A stretch of 64,000 bases of DNA from G963677085 sp963677085 (GTDB taxonomy: Bacteria; Planctomycetota; Planctomycetia; Pirellulales; Thermoguttaceae). The first letter of the stretch is position 1, and each line of letters starts with the position of its first letter. The translations under genes were made by a program, and so were the position numbers. The notes under the pieces are model-generated. The model searched no databases. It saw only the letters and a list, made by a program, of their open reading frames with translations, and was not told the origin of the DNA. Shown piece after piece: positions 52,875-61,882 of this stretch. The stretch is from contig CAXXFH010000004.1 in assembly GCA_963677085.2 (NCBI GenBank), positions 5,146,001 to 5,210,000 on the forward strand, in the 5' to 3' direction.

Positions 52875-53297
52875 ATGGTCTTGCAACGTAGCACGCAACT
52901 AAGAGGCTTGGTGATCGTCGGCGCCCTGGTTCTGGCAATCATGGCGGTGGGGTGTGGCGGTGACACTGGGCCGACAAGATACGACGTGTCGGGAAGCGTG
53001 ACGTTCGACGGGCAACCGGTACCCATGGGCCGGATTCTCTTCCAGCCCGACACCAGCAAAGGAAACCGCGGACCGGCTGGAGTCGCCGAGATCAAAGATG
53101 GCCATTACGACACGGCCGACGGCGGCAAAGGAACCGTGGGCGGCCCTCACATCGCCATCGTCTCAGGCTATGACGGGCAGAGCAAGCCCGAGCAGGAGAT
53201 GCCCTACGGCCGAGCGCTGTTCAGCGACCACAATCTGCCGGTCGATCTGCCCAAGGAAGACACCACCCAGGATATCGAGGTTCCCAAGGGTCAGTAG
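52875..53297 (+). CDS. Small secreted lipoprotein, DUF1559-associated
   Basis: 140 residues from the ATG at 52875 (GGAGGA upstream). The lipobox ends A-V-G-Cys27. RYDVSGSVTFDGQPVPMGRILFQPD is a carboxypeptidase-regulatory-like beta-sandwich start (SG.V...G.P...G.I.F), typical of small planctomycete lipoproteins next to DUF1559 genes. Probably a cell-surface or periplasmic binding partner. It lies on the same strand 214 bases downstream of the DUF1559 gene. Confidence 0.8.
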   Translation: MVLQRSTQLRGLVIVGALVLAIMAVGCGGDTGPTRYDVSGSVTFDGQPVPMGRILFQPDTSKGNRGPAGVAEIKDGHYDTADGGKGTVGGPHIAIVSGYDGQSKPEQEMPYGRALFSDHNLPVDLPKEDTTQDIEVPKGQ

Positions 53298-53319
53298 TGG
53301 TTTGGCCACTTTGATTTCA

Positions 53320-53393
53320 CGGGTGCCATGGGCGGCTGGCCCGCCCTTGCCAAATCAGGGGCAGACAAGCTGCCCCTGGCACCCGACCTGTAA
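53320..53393. repeat. Dispersed GTGCCA...GGGGCAGACAAG repeat
   Basis: GGTGCCATGGGCGGCTGGCC followed by AGGGGCAGACAAGCTGCCCC and TGGCACCCG. Same design as 20028, 38370 and 59781. It lies between convergent genes and may form a hairpin. Confidence 0.45.
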
Positions 53394-53415
53394 CCTCGAT
53401 ATGGCCGGACCAGGG

Positions 53416-54000
53416 CTATCGTGGCAACACACGATCGCGTCGGGCGGGACGAGCCTTGGCGAAACGGGCACTGCCGTTGCGCAACGCAAGGGCTTCTTCT
53501 AGTGGCGGTGGATCCTTCAGCGGACTGCCATCGGCAGCTACGCCGACTCGGTAGCCACCGGTGACTTTGAGCATTTCGTGGAACCAGCGAGGGTCGAACA
53601 ATTGCCCGTCCGCCGAGTCGTCGCGAATGTTGGCCAACACCACTTCCGCTTCGGCTTGAAGTCGGTCGCCGACACAACTGGTGGCGCTGACCATGGCCGC
53701 TTCGTCCTTGATGTATTCGACGGTGGTGGCGTAGGTCAACGTGTCGCCCGGCAATGCGTCGAAATAGACATCAAGCTTAGGGAATCGTGCCAGCACGGTG
53801 TTTTCCGTGAACTGGTTATATTCGCAGAAGAGCATACCGCCCATTTGAGCGAACCCTTCGGCGATGAGCGAAGCCGGCATGACTGCCGCGCCCGGGAAGT
53901 GGTCGTGCATGTGTTCGCTTGCCAGGGAAATGTGCTTCACGGCCTTGGCGTGTGAACCACTCTGAAACTCGATGAAACGATCGATCCAGTACCAACGCAT
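53416..54000 (-). CDS. Hot-dog dehydratase-like protein (FabZ/FabA-like) 1
   Basis: 194 residues. MRWYWIDRFIEFQSGSHA and DHFPGAAVMPASLIAEGFAQMGG resemble FabZ/FabA, with His34 and Glu48 at the catalytic positions. The usual P-G-V-L of the helix is M-P-A-S-L here. The basic C-terminal ~30 residues (RFAKARPARRDRVLPR) are extra. Either a dehydratase or a non-catalytic thioester-binding partner. Downstream of the related gene at 54123 with a 122-base gap, so probably co-transcribed. Confidence 0.72.
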   Translation of the reverse strand: MRWYWIDRFIEFQSGSHAKAVKHISLASEHMHDHFPGAAVMPASLIAEGFAQMGGMLFCEYNQFTENTVLARFPKLDVYFDALPGDTLTYATTVEYIKDEAAMVSATSCVGDRLQAEAEVVLANIRDDSADGQLFDPRWFHEMLKVTGGYRVGVAADGSPLKDPPPLEEALALRNGSARFAKARPARRDRVLPR

Positions 54001-54122
54001 AGGAGGTTCCCTTTTCCCGCATCGTTAGGTTTGTGCCACATCGTGCGCGGCCGTGGTGGACTGTCCGTTTGCCCTCTCTGCCGGACAACGGGCTCACCAG
54101 GACTGGCGGTTTTATTGCCGGC

Positions 54123-54656
54123 TTAGCTGACGGGCGCGGCTGGCGACGGTACGGTCACCGGCTGGGCCTGCTCGACCGCCCGCGGCTCGGGCCGGTAGAG
54201 CGTGTTGAACAGCTCTCGCAGGTGAGCAATCGTCACCTGATCGGCCTCGCTGCGTTGCGGAGCGAGGTCGGCCCAATTGTAGCTTCTGAGCACCAGTCGG
54301 GCACTCACGGCGACGATGCCGTTGACGACGCCTCGGGCCTTGAACGTGGTTTCGTTGCCGTTTTGTTTGACGAGTTGCGACGTCACGTAAAGCGTTTGGC
54401 CGGGCTCGATGAATCTGCCGTACTTGACGTTGCGGGCCGACTTGAGCACGACCATGCTGTGAGCAAAATCGTCAGTAACACGAACCAGCCATGCGGAAGC
54501 TTGGGTCATGGCCTCGAGCATCAAGACCCCTGGCATGACGGGGAAGTTGGGGAAGTGGTCGGCCAGATACTCTTCGGCCATGCTCAGAGATTTCAGGGTT
54601 ACGATCCGGGCGCCCGGATCGAGTTCGGCGATCCGGTCAGTCAGGCAAAATCTCAT
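54123..54656 (-). CDS. Hot-dog dehydratase-like protein (FabZ/FabA-like) 2
   Basis: 177 residues from the ATG at 54656; the frame is open to 54734. MRFCLTDRIAELDPG and DHFPNFPVMPGVLMLEAMTQASAWL are FabZ signatures, with His34 and Glu48, the same positions as in the neighbour. The remainder is a normal hot-dog fold and an Ala/Pro-rich tail (AQPVTVPSPAAPVS). The tandem pair resembles heterodimeric acyl-chain dehydratases. It may supply a step lacking in the fatty-acid-like operon at 33-40 kb, though 13 kb apart. Confidence 0.78.
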   Translation of the reverse strand: MRFCLTDRIAELDPGARIVTLKSLSMAEEYLADHFPNFPVMPGVLMLEAMTQASAWLVRVTDDFAHSMVVLKSARNVKYGRFIEPGQTLYVTSQLVKQNGNETTFKARGVVNGIVAVSARLVLRSYNWADLAPQRSEADQVTIAHLRELFNTLYRPEPRAVEQAQPVTVPSPAAPVS

Positions 54657-55399
54657 GATTAAGTTGATGGGGTTGTTGGTTGGGGGCTCGCGGGATACAG
54701 AGCCCTCGGGAGTCGTTTGGGGCAGATGTGCCAAGCGGACGTGAGGCGAGGGCGGGAGGATTACGGCGGGTGGTAAACACTCCGCAGCGTCGGCGCCGCC
54801 TGTTGCCGACGACGATTCACCACGAAGGGGCTAGGTATGACGCCTGATGCCTAACAAACGCGGTCGTTGGCTAAATTCTCTTCGTCGTTTCAGTTTCCGT
54901 AAACACTCCGAGTAGGGCCGCACGAAAATCCAGCTGCACACTGCAAGTTTCGTTTATTATAATTGGCCCACTTTCTCAACGAAACCGTTACGCTGTGGGG
55001 AACCACACAAATCCATAAAAAATCACACGAGTCAGATGAGGAGGTTCGTGTCGATTGCGCCGGCAAGGAGGTTTTGGATGACTTTGTCGGCGATTAGGAG
55101 CTTGCGCTGGTAGCAACACATGTCGGGCAAAGCGAAAATTATGGTCCAAAGGGACTGGTGTCTACACCCTCGTGAGTCGGGGTTTGTGCAGTTTTGAGGC
55201 CAAGTGAATGGTGTGTTGCTTGGCGGAAGAGAATCTGATTCGCCAAATCGCCGAGTTGTCTGCCGGCGGATTTTACTGCGAAAACGGCTCGAACAGACGA
55301 GACCTTCGAGGCAGACACTTTGGGTATCGTCCAATGGGGCCATGGCGAGAAGAAATGGCCCGTCTATGCACGTGCCGTGCGGCGCTTAATGTGGGGGGG
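54657..55399. other. 743-base spacer with a GTTTCGTT/AACGAAAC dyad
   Basis: No gene supported. GTTTCGTT (54947-54954) and AACGAAAC (54978-54985) are perfect inverted arms flanking a minus-strand TATAAT (54961-54956). They could form a regulated promoter for the dehydratase pair 300 bases away. Confidence 0.35.
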
Positions 55400-56137
55400 C
55401 TAAGTTTCACACTTATGGTTGGTGAAGTTGCCACGGATGATTTCAAGCGGCGTCAGCGCAAGGATGTAGAGATCCAACCACAACGACCAGCACTGCGTGT
55501 AATGCAGGTCGCACTCCAGCCGGCGTCGAATGGAAGTGGCTCCACGCCATCCGTTGACCTGAGCCCAACCGGTGATGCCCGGTGGCACGCTGTGCCGCAG
55601 TGTGTAGTCGGGCAGGGCTTGCGAAAGCTGTTCGACAAAGCACGGGCGTTCCGGCCGAGGGCCGACCAGGCTCATCTCGCCGCGCAACACATTGAGCAAT
55701 TGCGGCAACTCATCAAGTCCCAGTCGTCGCAGCAGGCCGCCAATCGGTGTTTCGCGTGGGTCGTTCACGACGGCCCAGACCGGACCGGTCGCAGCTTCCG
55801 CGTCGACACGCATCGTGCGAAACTTACAGATCGCAAACTTCTTGCCTCGTAACCCGACTCGTTGCTGCACGTAGAGCGCCGGCCCGCGACTGGTCAGCTT
55901 CACCAGCACGAGAATCAACAGCATGGGCACGGCCATAATGACCAAGAGGACCAATGCAGCAACCACGTCGAACGCTCGCTTCACCCGGGCGGCGGTGGGG
56001 TGCGATGGGTCGGGCCAGGGCAGCGTCGGCGACACTGGGATAGGCGATACCCGACGCACTCGATCGACCGCCGATTGTTTGACGGCAGTCGCTGATGATG
56101 TGGCTTGACGCGAGTCGTAGGTTTGAGGGACGTCCAT
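55400..56137 (-). CDS. Polyprenyl-phosphate sugar-1-phosphate transferase (bacterial sugar transferase)
   Basis: 245 residues. KRAFDVVAALVLLVIMAVPMLLI is the membrane-anchoring helix, QQRVGLRGKKFAICKFRTM and RRLGLDELPQLLNVLRGEMSLVGPRPERP are the WcaJ/PglC-type motifs, with the catalytic D-E dyad of the LGLDELPQL segment. It transfers a sugar phosphate from a UDP-sugar to undecaprenyl phosphate, the first step of exopolysaccharide or O-antigen. It is shorter than WcaJ (no N-terminal membrane bundle). Only this gene is present, with no further exopolysaccharide genes beside it. Confidence 0.88.
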   Translation of the reverse strand: MDVPQTYDSRQATSSATAVKQSAVDRVRRVSPIPVSPTLPWPDPSHPTAARVKRAFDVVAALVLLVIMAVPMLLILVLVKLTSRGPALYVQQRVGLRGKKFAICKFRTMRVDAEAATGPVWAVVNDPRETPIGGLLRRLGLDELPQLLNVLRGEMSLVGPRPERPCFVEQLSQALPDYTLRHSVPPGITGWAQVNGWRGATSIRRRLECDLHYTQCWSLWLDLYILALTPLEIIRGNFTNHKCET

Positions 56138-56326
56138 GTCCGAACACTTTCCGACGTTTTTGGGCGACGACCTTCCTGGTCGTCCTGGGGATTGGTTCCC
56201 CGCTGTCGTGGGGCCGTAGACGGCCGTATCGTCGCAAGGTATCTAATACAGGCCGACAATGTCAATGCCAGTCGGAATGCACTGCCAGCAATGGATGCAA
56301 CTGCCTGCAACGAAGGGCCGTGCCAC

Positions 56327-57037
56327 GTGAAACCGAGTAATAATTACTCTGCAAAACTGCTGTTGTTCGATATCGACGGAACGCTACTGAAGACCCACGG
56401 TGCAGCCCTGCGGGCGTTGAACCGTGCCGCGCGACGGCTTTTCGGCGAAGAATTCGACATCCAGGCCGTCGACCGCAACGGGCGGTTGGATCCCGATATC
56501 TTCGCGGCCGGATTAAGGCACCACGGTATTGAGGTCAGTCAGGACAATCTCGACCGGCTTGCCCAGGAGTATCTTGCGGAGTTGCCGCGGGAGATGCACA
56601 CCGTCAGGGCATTGCCTGGGGCGGTGGAATTGGTCGAACAGTTGCGTCCCGTACCCCATGTGACGATGGGGTTGGTGACCGGCAACCTGACCGAAGCAGC
56701 CCAAATAAAACTCGGCGCCGTCGACATTGCTTGGGATTGGTTTGTGGCCAACGGTTTCGGCGAGCAGGAACCCACCCGGGCGGCCCTCGTGCAACGCGCG
56801 TGGCGGGTGGCCGAGACGCGGTTGGCGCGTTCGATGCCGGCCGAGCGCGTCATCGTCATTGGCGATACGCCGCGCGATGTAGAATGTGCCCGGGCCAACG
56901 GCTGTTTCATGTACGCCGTGGCCTCGGGCAACTATACGATCGAAGAACTGGCCGACGCAGGGGCCGACATCGTGATGCCCGACCTGACCAACCCGGAGCC
57001 GCTCTGGCAACTAGTGCATGCTGGACGTGGTGGGTAA
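56327..57037 (+). CDS. HAD-family hydrolase (phosphoglycolate phosphatase-like)
   Basis: 236 residues from the GTG at 56327, which has GAAGGG nine bases upstream; an ATG at 56291 would add 12 residues. LLLFDIDGTLL holds the nucleophile and acid Asp, GLVTGNLTE motif II, KxxA-type residues near RAAL, and VIVIGDTPRDVECA motif IV. A cap domain lies between motifs I and II. It resembles phosphoglycolate or pyrophosphatase-type HADs; the substrate is not fixed. It overlaps no other gene and is divergent from the sugar transferase. Confidence 0.85.
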   Translation: MKPSNNYSAKLLLFDIDGTLLKTHGAALRALNRAARRLFGEEFDIQAVDRNGRLDPDIFAAGLRHHGIEVSQDNLDRLAQEYLAELPREMHTVRALPGAVELVEQLRPVPHVTMGLVTGNLTEAAQIKLGAVDIAWDWFVANGFGEQEPTRAALVQRAWRVAETRLARSMPAERVIVIGDTPRDVECARANGCFMYAVASGNYTIEELADAGADIVMPDLTNPEPLWQLVHAGRGG

Positions 57038-57185
57038 GTCTCAAGGCCCAAACCTCAATGACCAATGAAACCCCAATGCCCAAACCGCAATCGCTGGTTT
57101 CGCATTACTGGACATTGGGTAGCATTTGGTTATTTGCGATTGATGCTTCCTTGGGCATTGTGGCTTGGTCCTTAATCGCTTGCGT
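57038..57185. repeat. Long imperfect inverted repeat built of AATGACCAA/AATGCCCAA units
   Basis: Left arm: CAAACCTCAATGACCAATG, CCCAATGCCCAAACCGCAAT. Right arm: ATTGGGTAGCATTTGGTTAT, TGGGCATTGTGGCTTGGTCC. Same design as 8742-8887. It lies between convergent genes and may be a mobile or folded element. Confidence 0.5.
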
Positions 57186-57226
57186 GTGAATGGCGCCCAG
57201 TGGTGAATTCTGCTTCTGAATGGGTC

Positions 57227-58183
57227 TTATTTGTCGCTCTTTTCGAGCAATCCCAGGTTGCCCAGCCATTCCTGGCAGGCTTCGGGCCACAGGGAGGTAC
57301 CGGGCACGTTGTGGGCAAGGCCCCGTCCATGGCTTCCCTTACGGAACACATGCATCTCGGCGGGCACCTTGTGTTTGCGCAAGGCGAGGAAGAACACAAT
57401 GCTGTTCTCGACCGGAACGCCGCGGTCTTCGTCGGTGTGGAACAGGAAGGTCGGGGGAGTCTGGTCCGTGACCTGCTTCTCGCTCGACATGCTTTCGACC
57501 AATTCGGCCGGGGCGTCTTTGCCGAGCAGGTTGTATTGCGAGCCACGATGGGTGAACGGTGCGTCGAAGGCAATCACCGGATAGCAGAGAATCATGAAGT
57601 CGGGCCGGCAGCTTACGCGTTGGATCGGATCGGCGGCGTCGGCCTTGCCGGCGTCGAAATGGGTTCCGGCACTGGAAGCCAAATGCCCACCGGCCGAGAA
57701 GCCCATGATGCCGATTTTCGACGGGTCGATTCCAAACTCTGCGGCTCGGGCGCGGACCGTACGGATTGCCCGTTGGGCGTCTTGAAGCGGTGCCGGATGA
57801 CCGTAGCCGCGTCCCCGGTGGCGGTATTCGAGGATGAAGGCTGCGATGCCCATGTTGTTGAACCACTCGGCGATTTGCTTACCTTCATGGTCGACAGCCA
57901 AGCCGCCGTAGCCTCCGCCAGGGCAGACGACAACCGCCGCCTTGGTGGCTTTGTCCTTCGGCGGAAGGCAGATCGTGAGCGTAGGTTTGTCGTTGGGAGT
58001 ATCACCCTTAGCGTCGGGAGCACCGTCCGGCCAGAGCAGTTCGCGTTTGGATTCGTCGGCCGAAACGAGCGAGGCCGACAGAAGAAGTGTCAATGCAAAA
58101 GAAACGACGAAAAGCGAGGTGCGGACGGTTTGGATTCCGGTGCTTCGGGCTACGGTGCGACGAGCCAAATAGGATGCGAGCAT
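57227..58183 (-). CDS. Secreted alpha/beta-hydrolase, BD-FAE/acetyl-esterase-like
   Basis: 318 residues. A signal peptide spans about 22-42 (SLFVVSFALTLLLSASLVSA) after a basic N terminus. CPGGGYGGLAVDHEGKQIAEW, IGIMGFSAGGHLASS (Ser163), HTDEDRGVP (Asp253 or nearby) and GSHGRGL (His285) fit the BD-FAE/xylan-acetyl-esterase branch. It would remove acyl groups from polysaccharides in the periplasm or outside. It lies downstream of a gene-free 1.7-kb stretch on its own strand; the small gene at 58909 is the nearest neighbour. Confidence 0.85.
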   Translation of the reverse strand: MLASYLARRTVARSTGIQTVRTSLFVVSFALTLLLSASLVSADESKRELLWPDGAPDAKGDTPNDKPTLTICLPPKDKATKAAVVVCPGGGYGGLAVDHEGKQIAEWFNNMGIAAFILEYRHRGRGYGHPAPLQDAQRAIRTVRARAAEFGIDPSKIGIMGFSAGGHLASSAGTHFDAGKADAADPIQRVSCRPDFMILCYPVIAFDAPFTHRGSQYNLLGKDAPAELVESMSSEKQVTDQTPPTFLFHTDEDRGVPVENSIVFFLALRKHKVPAEMHVFRKGSHGRGLAHNVPGTSLWPEACQEWLGNLGLLEKSDK

Positions 58184-58493
58184 GGTGAGGGTCTCTCGTG
58201 CGTGGTTCGGTGTTGCGTGGCAAGTAGTGGACTTGCCGGGAAAGCTCTACGTGAAAATGTCTATTGCGCCCTGCATTGCTTGTGGAACGAGGGCGACCAG
58301 CGGGAGGCCGGTTTTCCGGGCCGGAACGCAGTGGAGTGTTCCACAATCAAACCAGGAACCAATAATCTAGGGGAGCGACGCTGGAGCGTCAAGAAGTTGG
58401 CAAGAGACCGGCATCAGAGGATAGGGGGAGTGACGTGGTCCTCGAAAACTCTCGGTCCCACCCCAAAGTCCAAATCATGTGTCGCAAGAAACC

Positions 58494-58531
58494 GAAAAAG
58501 CCCCGTCGTGTTGGGCACGGCCGGGGCTTTT
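58494..58531. terminator. Bidirectional intrinsic terminator
   Basis: AAAAGCCCCG (58496-58505) pairs with CGGGGCTTTT (58522-58531). T/A-rich ends on both strands. It lies 378 bases past the small minus-strand gene at 58909. Confidence 0.65.
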
Positions 58532-58908
58532 GGTTAGGTGAGCCCAAGGTGTGAGTCGGCGTGTTACGACCGACCGGGGAATCGTAGGCGAGAAAATGCG
58601 ACGATTGGATTCACCTGCCACCGAATGGTGGTTGTGGTAAGGACTAAAACGAAGAAAGGAGAGACGTGATGTTATTCGACTGAGAGTCGCAATTGGCGTG
58701 CCAGAAACGGTCGGCACGTGGCACCATGTCGCGGCTCGTGTTGTAAGTTGTCCAGTGATCAGTGGTTGAGACGTTAGCCCTCGTTGCGACCTCTAAAAAC
58801 TTGTCCGCGAGGCGGTAGCGAATTGACCTCGCCGTTGGTCTGCGTGTTGCGAAAAGTAAACGTCGAACGATGTTGTGTTGGGCCTAGCGACCGACAATGT
58901 CTTCGTTT

Positions 58909-59226
58909 TCAAGTGATCGTCGATTCCGGATGGGGTTGTTCGTTAGTTGTTGGCACCACGGCGGAAGTCGGCATGGAAAAGGTCTTCGACAATCGCTCCA
59001 GTCCGGATCGTTGATAGAAAATCACACGGCGTTGACTACGGCGAACAGTTACCGGCAGGACAAACGCCCGATCGGCCCCCCAAGGTTCATGCGGCACGCG
59101 GAAGTAGCATGCCGCGATTTTCTGCTCTGTATGTTCATCTGGACATTCTTTAGCCGAGACGATCATCCAATCGATTTGGCCGTTGTCCAGCACGTGGTCG
59201 AGATGCTTAACACCGCGCGTTCTCAT
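58909..59226 (-). CDS. Small protein of unknown function
   Basis: 105 residues, no recognised domain. The best evidence is translational: AGGAGG lies eight bases before the ATG (59226), an ideal spacing. Sequence features: HLDHVLDNGQIDWMIVSAKE, an ACYFRVPHEPWGADRAFVLP segment with aromatic and Pro residues, and RRSQRRVIF, a basic stretch. The C-terminal part is low in structure. A terminator follows downstream. It breaks the gene-free stretch 58184-59904, the rest of which holds repeats and no further gene I can support. Confidence 0.5.
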   Translation of the reverse strand: MRTRGVKHLDHVLDNGQIDWMIVSAKECPDEHTEQKIAACYFRVPHEPWGADRAFVLPVTVRRSQRRVIFYQRSGLERLSKTFSMPTSAVVPTTNEQPHPESTIT

Positions 59227-59780
59227 CTACGTAGCCTCCTGTTCTGCACCAGTGCGAGCAGTCCTGCGGGCGAAGTCGTCGTGTTTGCCTGTCCCCCGAA
59301 ACGCAAGCGAACGACCCACTGGCGAAGCGTAAATGTAATGTGGTACCGACGTTTGTTCTCAAATCAGTTGAAGGAAGTTCCGTTCACTCCAACTTTTTGC
59401 GGGCGTGGGCGTCCGTCGCTGGTTTACCCTCGCTCGTCGATTAACAGGCTCTCAACCCTGTTGATGAGCAGTTTGCCGAAAAAATGCGCCCGAAAGGCGA
59501 ACTCTCGTGAGGCCGTTGACGGCAGACCCGAGAAAAGCACGTTACGTGCCAACTCAATGGAGAAATGGCGCAACCCGTTAAAAGGTAAGGGGTTACGGTG
59601 TGGCGGAGGTGGGGCAGGGGAGGGCGGTGTCGAGAAATATCATCGAACGGCGTCTGTTCGTGTTGCACGAAGACACCATAGCTATGGCCTTTGTGTGGTT
59701 AACGGTCCCCGCAGTGGGACGGCTTCTTTCGGCGTGGGAGACTGGCCAAGGCTGTGTCAGAATCCGAATGACGGGTTGGG

Positions 59781-59852
59781 TGCCACGGGTTGCTTGTCGG
59801 CTAACGTCGACCACGGGCATACAAGCTGCCCGTGACACCCGGCGGAGCGAGC
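59781..59852. repeat. Dispersed GTGCCA...GGGCATACAAG repeat
   Basis: GGGTGCCACGGGTTGCTTGTC followed by CACGGGCATACAAGCTGCCC and GTGACACCCG. Closest copy is at 20028-20091. Located between a gene-free stretch and the symporter gene end. Confidence 0.45.
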
Positions 59853-59904
59853 CTGGGGACAGGATTTTCTCTAGCCCCAAGCCCCTGATCCTCCGTTCCT
59901 GCAG

Positions 59905-61812
59905 TTACCAGAAGACCGCGTACAGCACGAGGGTGACGACCACGACTGCAATGCCACACGCCTTGGCACCGCGGGACGACTCCAGGGCGATCTTCGTGTT
60001 TACGGGTAGTTCAATCGATTTTTCCAGCGGGCGGATTAGGGTCATCATGCCCATGGCCAGCAACACGCTAGCGAACGTAATCGCCATGCGGTCGAGGAAG
60101 GCCAAGTCTGGCAAGGCGAATTTCAATGTGCCGTAGACCACCGGGCTGAGCACCAAGCCCACCACGCCGCACATCCGCGGCGCCCGTTTTACGAAGAGGC
60201 CAAAGATGAACACGCCCAGGATTCCCGGCGAGATGAAGCCCTGGAATTCCTGAATGTAGGTGAATATACCACCGAATCTGGGGTCGTCGAGCCAGGGCGA
60301 GATGAAGCACCCGATGGCCACGAAGATCAGCACACAAATGCGGCCCACAGAGACGAGCGTCTTTTGCGAGGCCGACTTGTTGATGTACTGCTGGTAGATA
60401 TCTAACGTGAAGATGGTCGACGCAGCGTTGAGCATCGAGGCCAGCGAGCTGATGACCGCTCCCAAGATGGCCGCCAGCATGAATCCACGTAAGCCCGGAG
60501 GAATTAGCTTCTTGATCAGCAGCCCAAAGGCCGAGTCGTATTTGTAGCCGATGAGTTGTTTCTGTACCGCGATTTGCTCGGTTGCGGGAAGGTCCTTGTT
60601 GTTCTTACGGATGCTGCTAAGCAAAGTCTTGTTGGCTTCCGCAAGATTTGCGGCATCCGGCACTGCCACACCGGCCACGGCCGCATTGAAGGCCAGAAGC
60701 TCTTGGCTGACCTCGGGGTAGTTCGCCTCGAAGTCGTGATTGAACTCAAAGGCCATCTGGGCTTGGGCCCCTTGGGCCTTGTTCTGGTCAAAGACGTCGA
60801 GCGTTTCCTTGTTCGTCGTGGAGTAGGCGTCGGCCTTCATGTCTTCGCTGTAGAGGTTAAATGCGATAATGCCAGGGAAGACGACGATGAACGGAATGAT
60901 CAGTTTCAGTCCCGCGGCAAACACCGTTCCCTTTTGGCCCTCGGCGAGCGATTTGGAACCTAAGGTCCGCTGGATGATGTACTGGTTGAGTCCCCAGTAG
61001 TAGAAGTTGGGGATCCAGAGGCCAATGACCAGGGCCGTCCAGGGAACGTACTGGTCGGAGGCTGGCAGTACCATGTGTAATTTGTCGGAGTTGAGTGCGT
61101 GGAAACGCTGAAGCCCACCGGCGTTGGCCATCTCGGGCGAAAGGCCAATTGCTGTCGGATCGGCCGCACCGAGGGCGTTCATGGCTAGAACTACGACAAT
61201 CGCTCCTCCGATAATCAAGGCAGAGCCCTGCAAGAGGTCGGCCCAGGCACAAGCCTTCAGACCACCGGCCGCCACGTAGACGGCCGCCAAGATGCCGATG
61301 ATCCAGGAGGCGGTCGTTACATTGATCGACATGCCCAAAATGGTTTGCCCACTGAAAAACACGTCGGCCGTCTTGGCGCCGGAGTAAATCACCGCCGCGA
61401 TGGTGACCGCCACGTAGGTGATCATCATCAGGATCGACATGATGGTTCGCGAGGCGTGGTTGTAGCGGCACTCGAGGAACTCGGGCATCGTGTAAATGCC
61501 GCTGCGGAGGAAGGTCGGCAGGAAGAAAAAGGCGACGACCACCAAGGTGATCGCAGCCATCCATTCATAGCTGGCAATGGCTAATCCCAGGTAGTCGGCC
61601 GCCTGGCCCGACATGCCGACAAACTGTTCGGTAGAGATGTTGGCGGCGATCAGCGAAAACCCGATCAGCCACCAACTCAGTCCCCGGCCGGCGAGGAAAT
61701 ACGATTCGCTGTCGCCTTCGTGCCGACTCATTAGGATGCCGACGGAAACGACCGCTGCGATGAAACCCACGAATACGACGGCGTCGAGAATGAGATAAGC
61801 GTCGAGTTGCAT
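59905..61812 (-). CDS. Sodium:solute symporter (SGLT-like), probably galactose/sugar
   Basis: 635 residues with about 14 hydrophobic helices, an SSS-family transporter. AANISTEQFVGMSGQAADYLG and YYWGLNQYIIQRTLGSKSLAEGQKG are the SGLT/vSGLT signatures in the sodium and sugar-binding helices. Residues about 322-425 are an unusually long hydrophilic, charged insertion between helices (SEDMKADAYSTTNKETLDVF to AVQKQLIGY). The galactokinase gene upstream on the same strand, 70 bases away, makes galactose a good guess. It is an inner-membrane Na+-coupled importer. Confidence 0.87.
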   Translation of the reverse strand: MQLDAYLILDAVVFVGFIAAVVSVGILMSRHEGDSESYFLAGRGLSWWLIGFSLIAANISTEQFVGMSGQAADYLGLAIASYEWMAAITLVVVAFFFLPTFLRSGIYTMPEFLECRYNHASRTIMSILMMITYVAVTIAAVIYSGAKTADVFFSGQTILGMSINVTTASWIIGILAAVYVAAGGLKACAWADLLQGSALIIGGAIVVVLAMNALGAADPTAIGLSPEMANAGGLQRFHALNSDKLHMVLPASDQYVPWTALVIGLWIPNFYYWGLNQYIIQRTLGSKSLAEGQKGTVFAAGLKLIIPFIVVFPGIIAFNLYSEDMKADAYSTTNKETLDVFDQNKAQGAQAQMAFEFNHDFEANYPEVSQELLAFNAAVAGVAVPDAANLAEANKTLLSSIRKNNKDLPATEQIAVQKQLIGYKYDSAFGLLIKKLIPPGLRGFMLAAILGAVISSLASMLNAASTIFTLDIYQQYINKSASQKTLVSVGRICVLIFVAIGCFISPWLDDPRFGGIFTYIQEFQGFISPGILGVFIFGLFVKRAPRMCGVVGLVLSPVVYGTLKFALPDLAFLDRMAITFASVLLAMGMMTLIRPLEKSIELPVNTKIALESSRGAKACGIAVVVVTLVLYAVFW

Positions 61813-61882
61813 GAGGTTTTTTCCTTTGTGTAACTTTTATCTCGCTGCCAAGCTCCGGCTTGGGAACCAGTTGAAAAAATCA

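Noticed and set aside
58897..59835. 312-codon plus-strand frame in the gene-poor 58-60 kb stretch
   Set aside because: No motif, Arg/Ser-rich shadow composition; the opposing 105-codon frame has a far better start.
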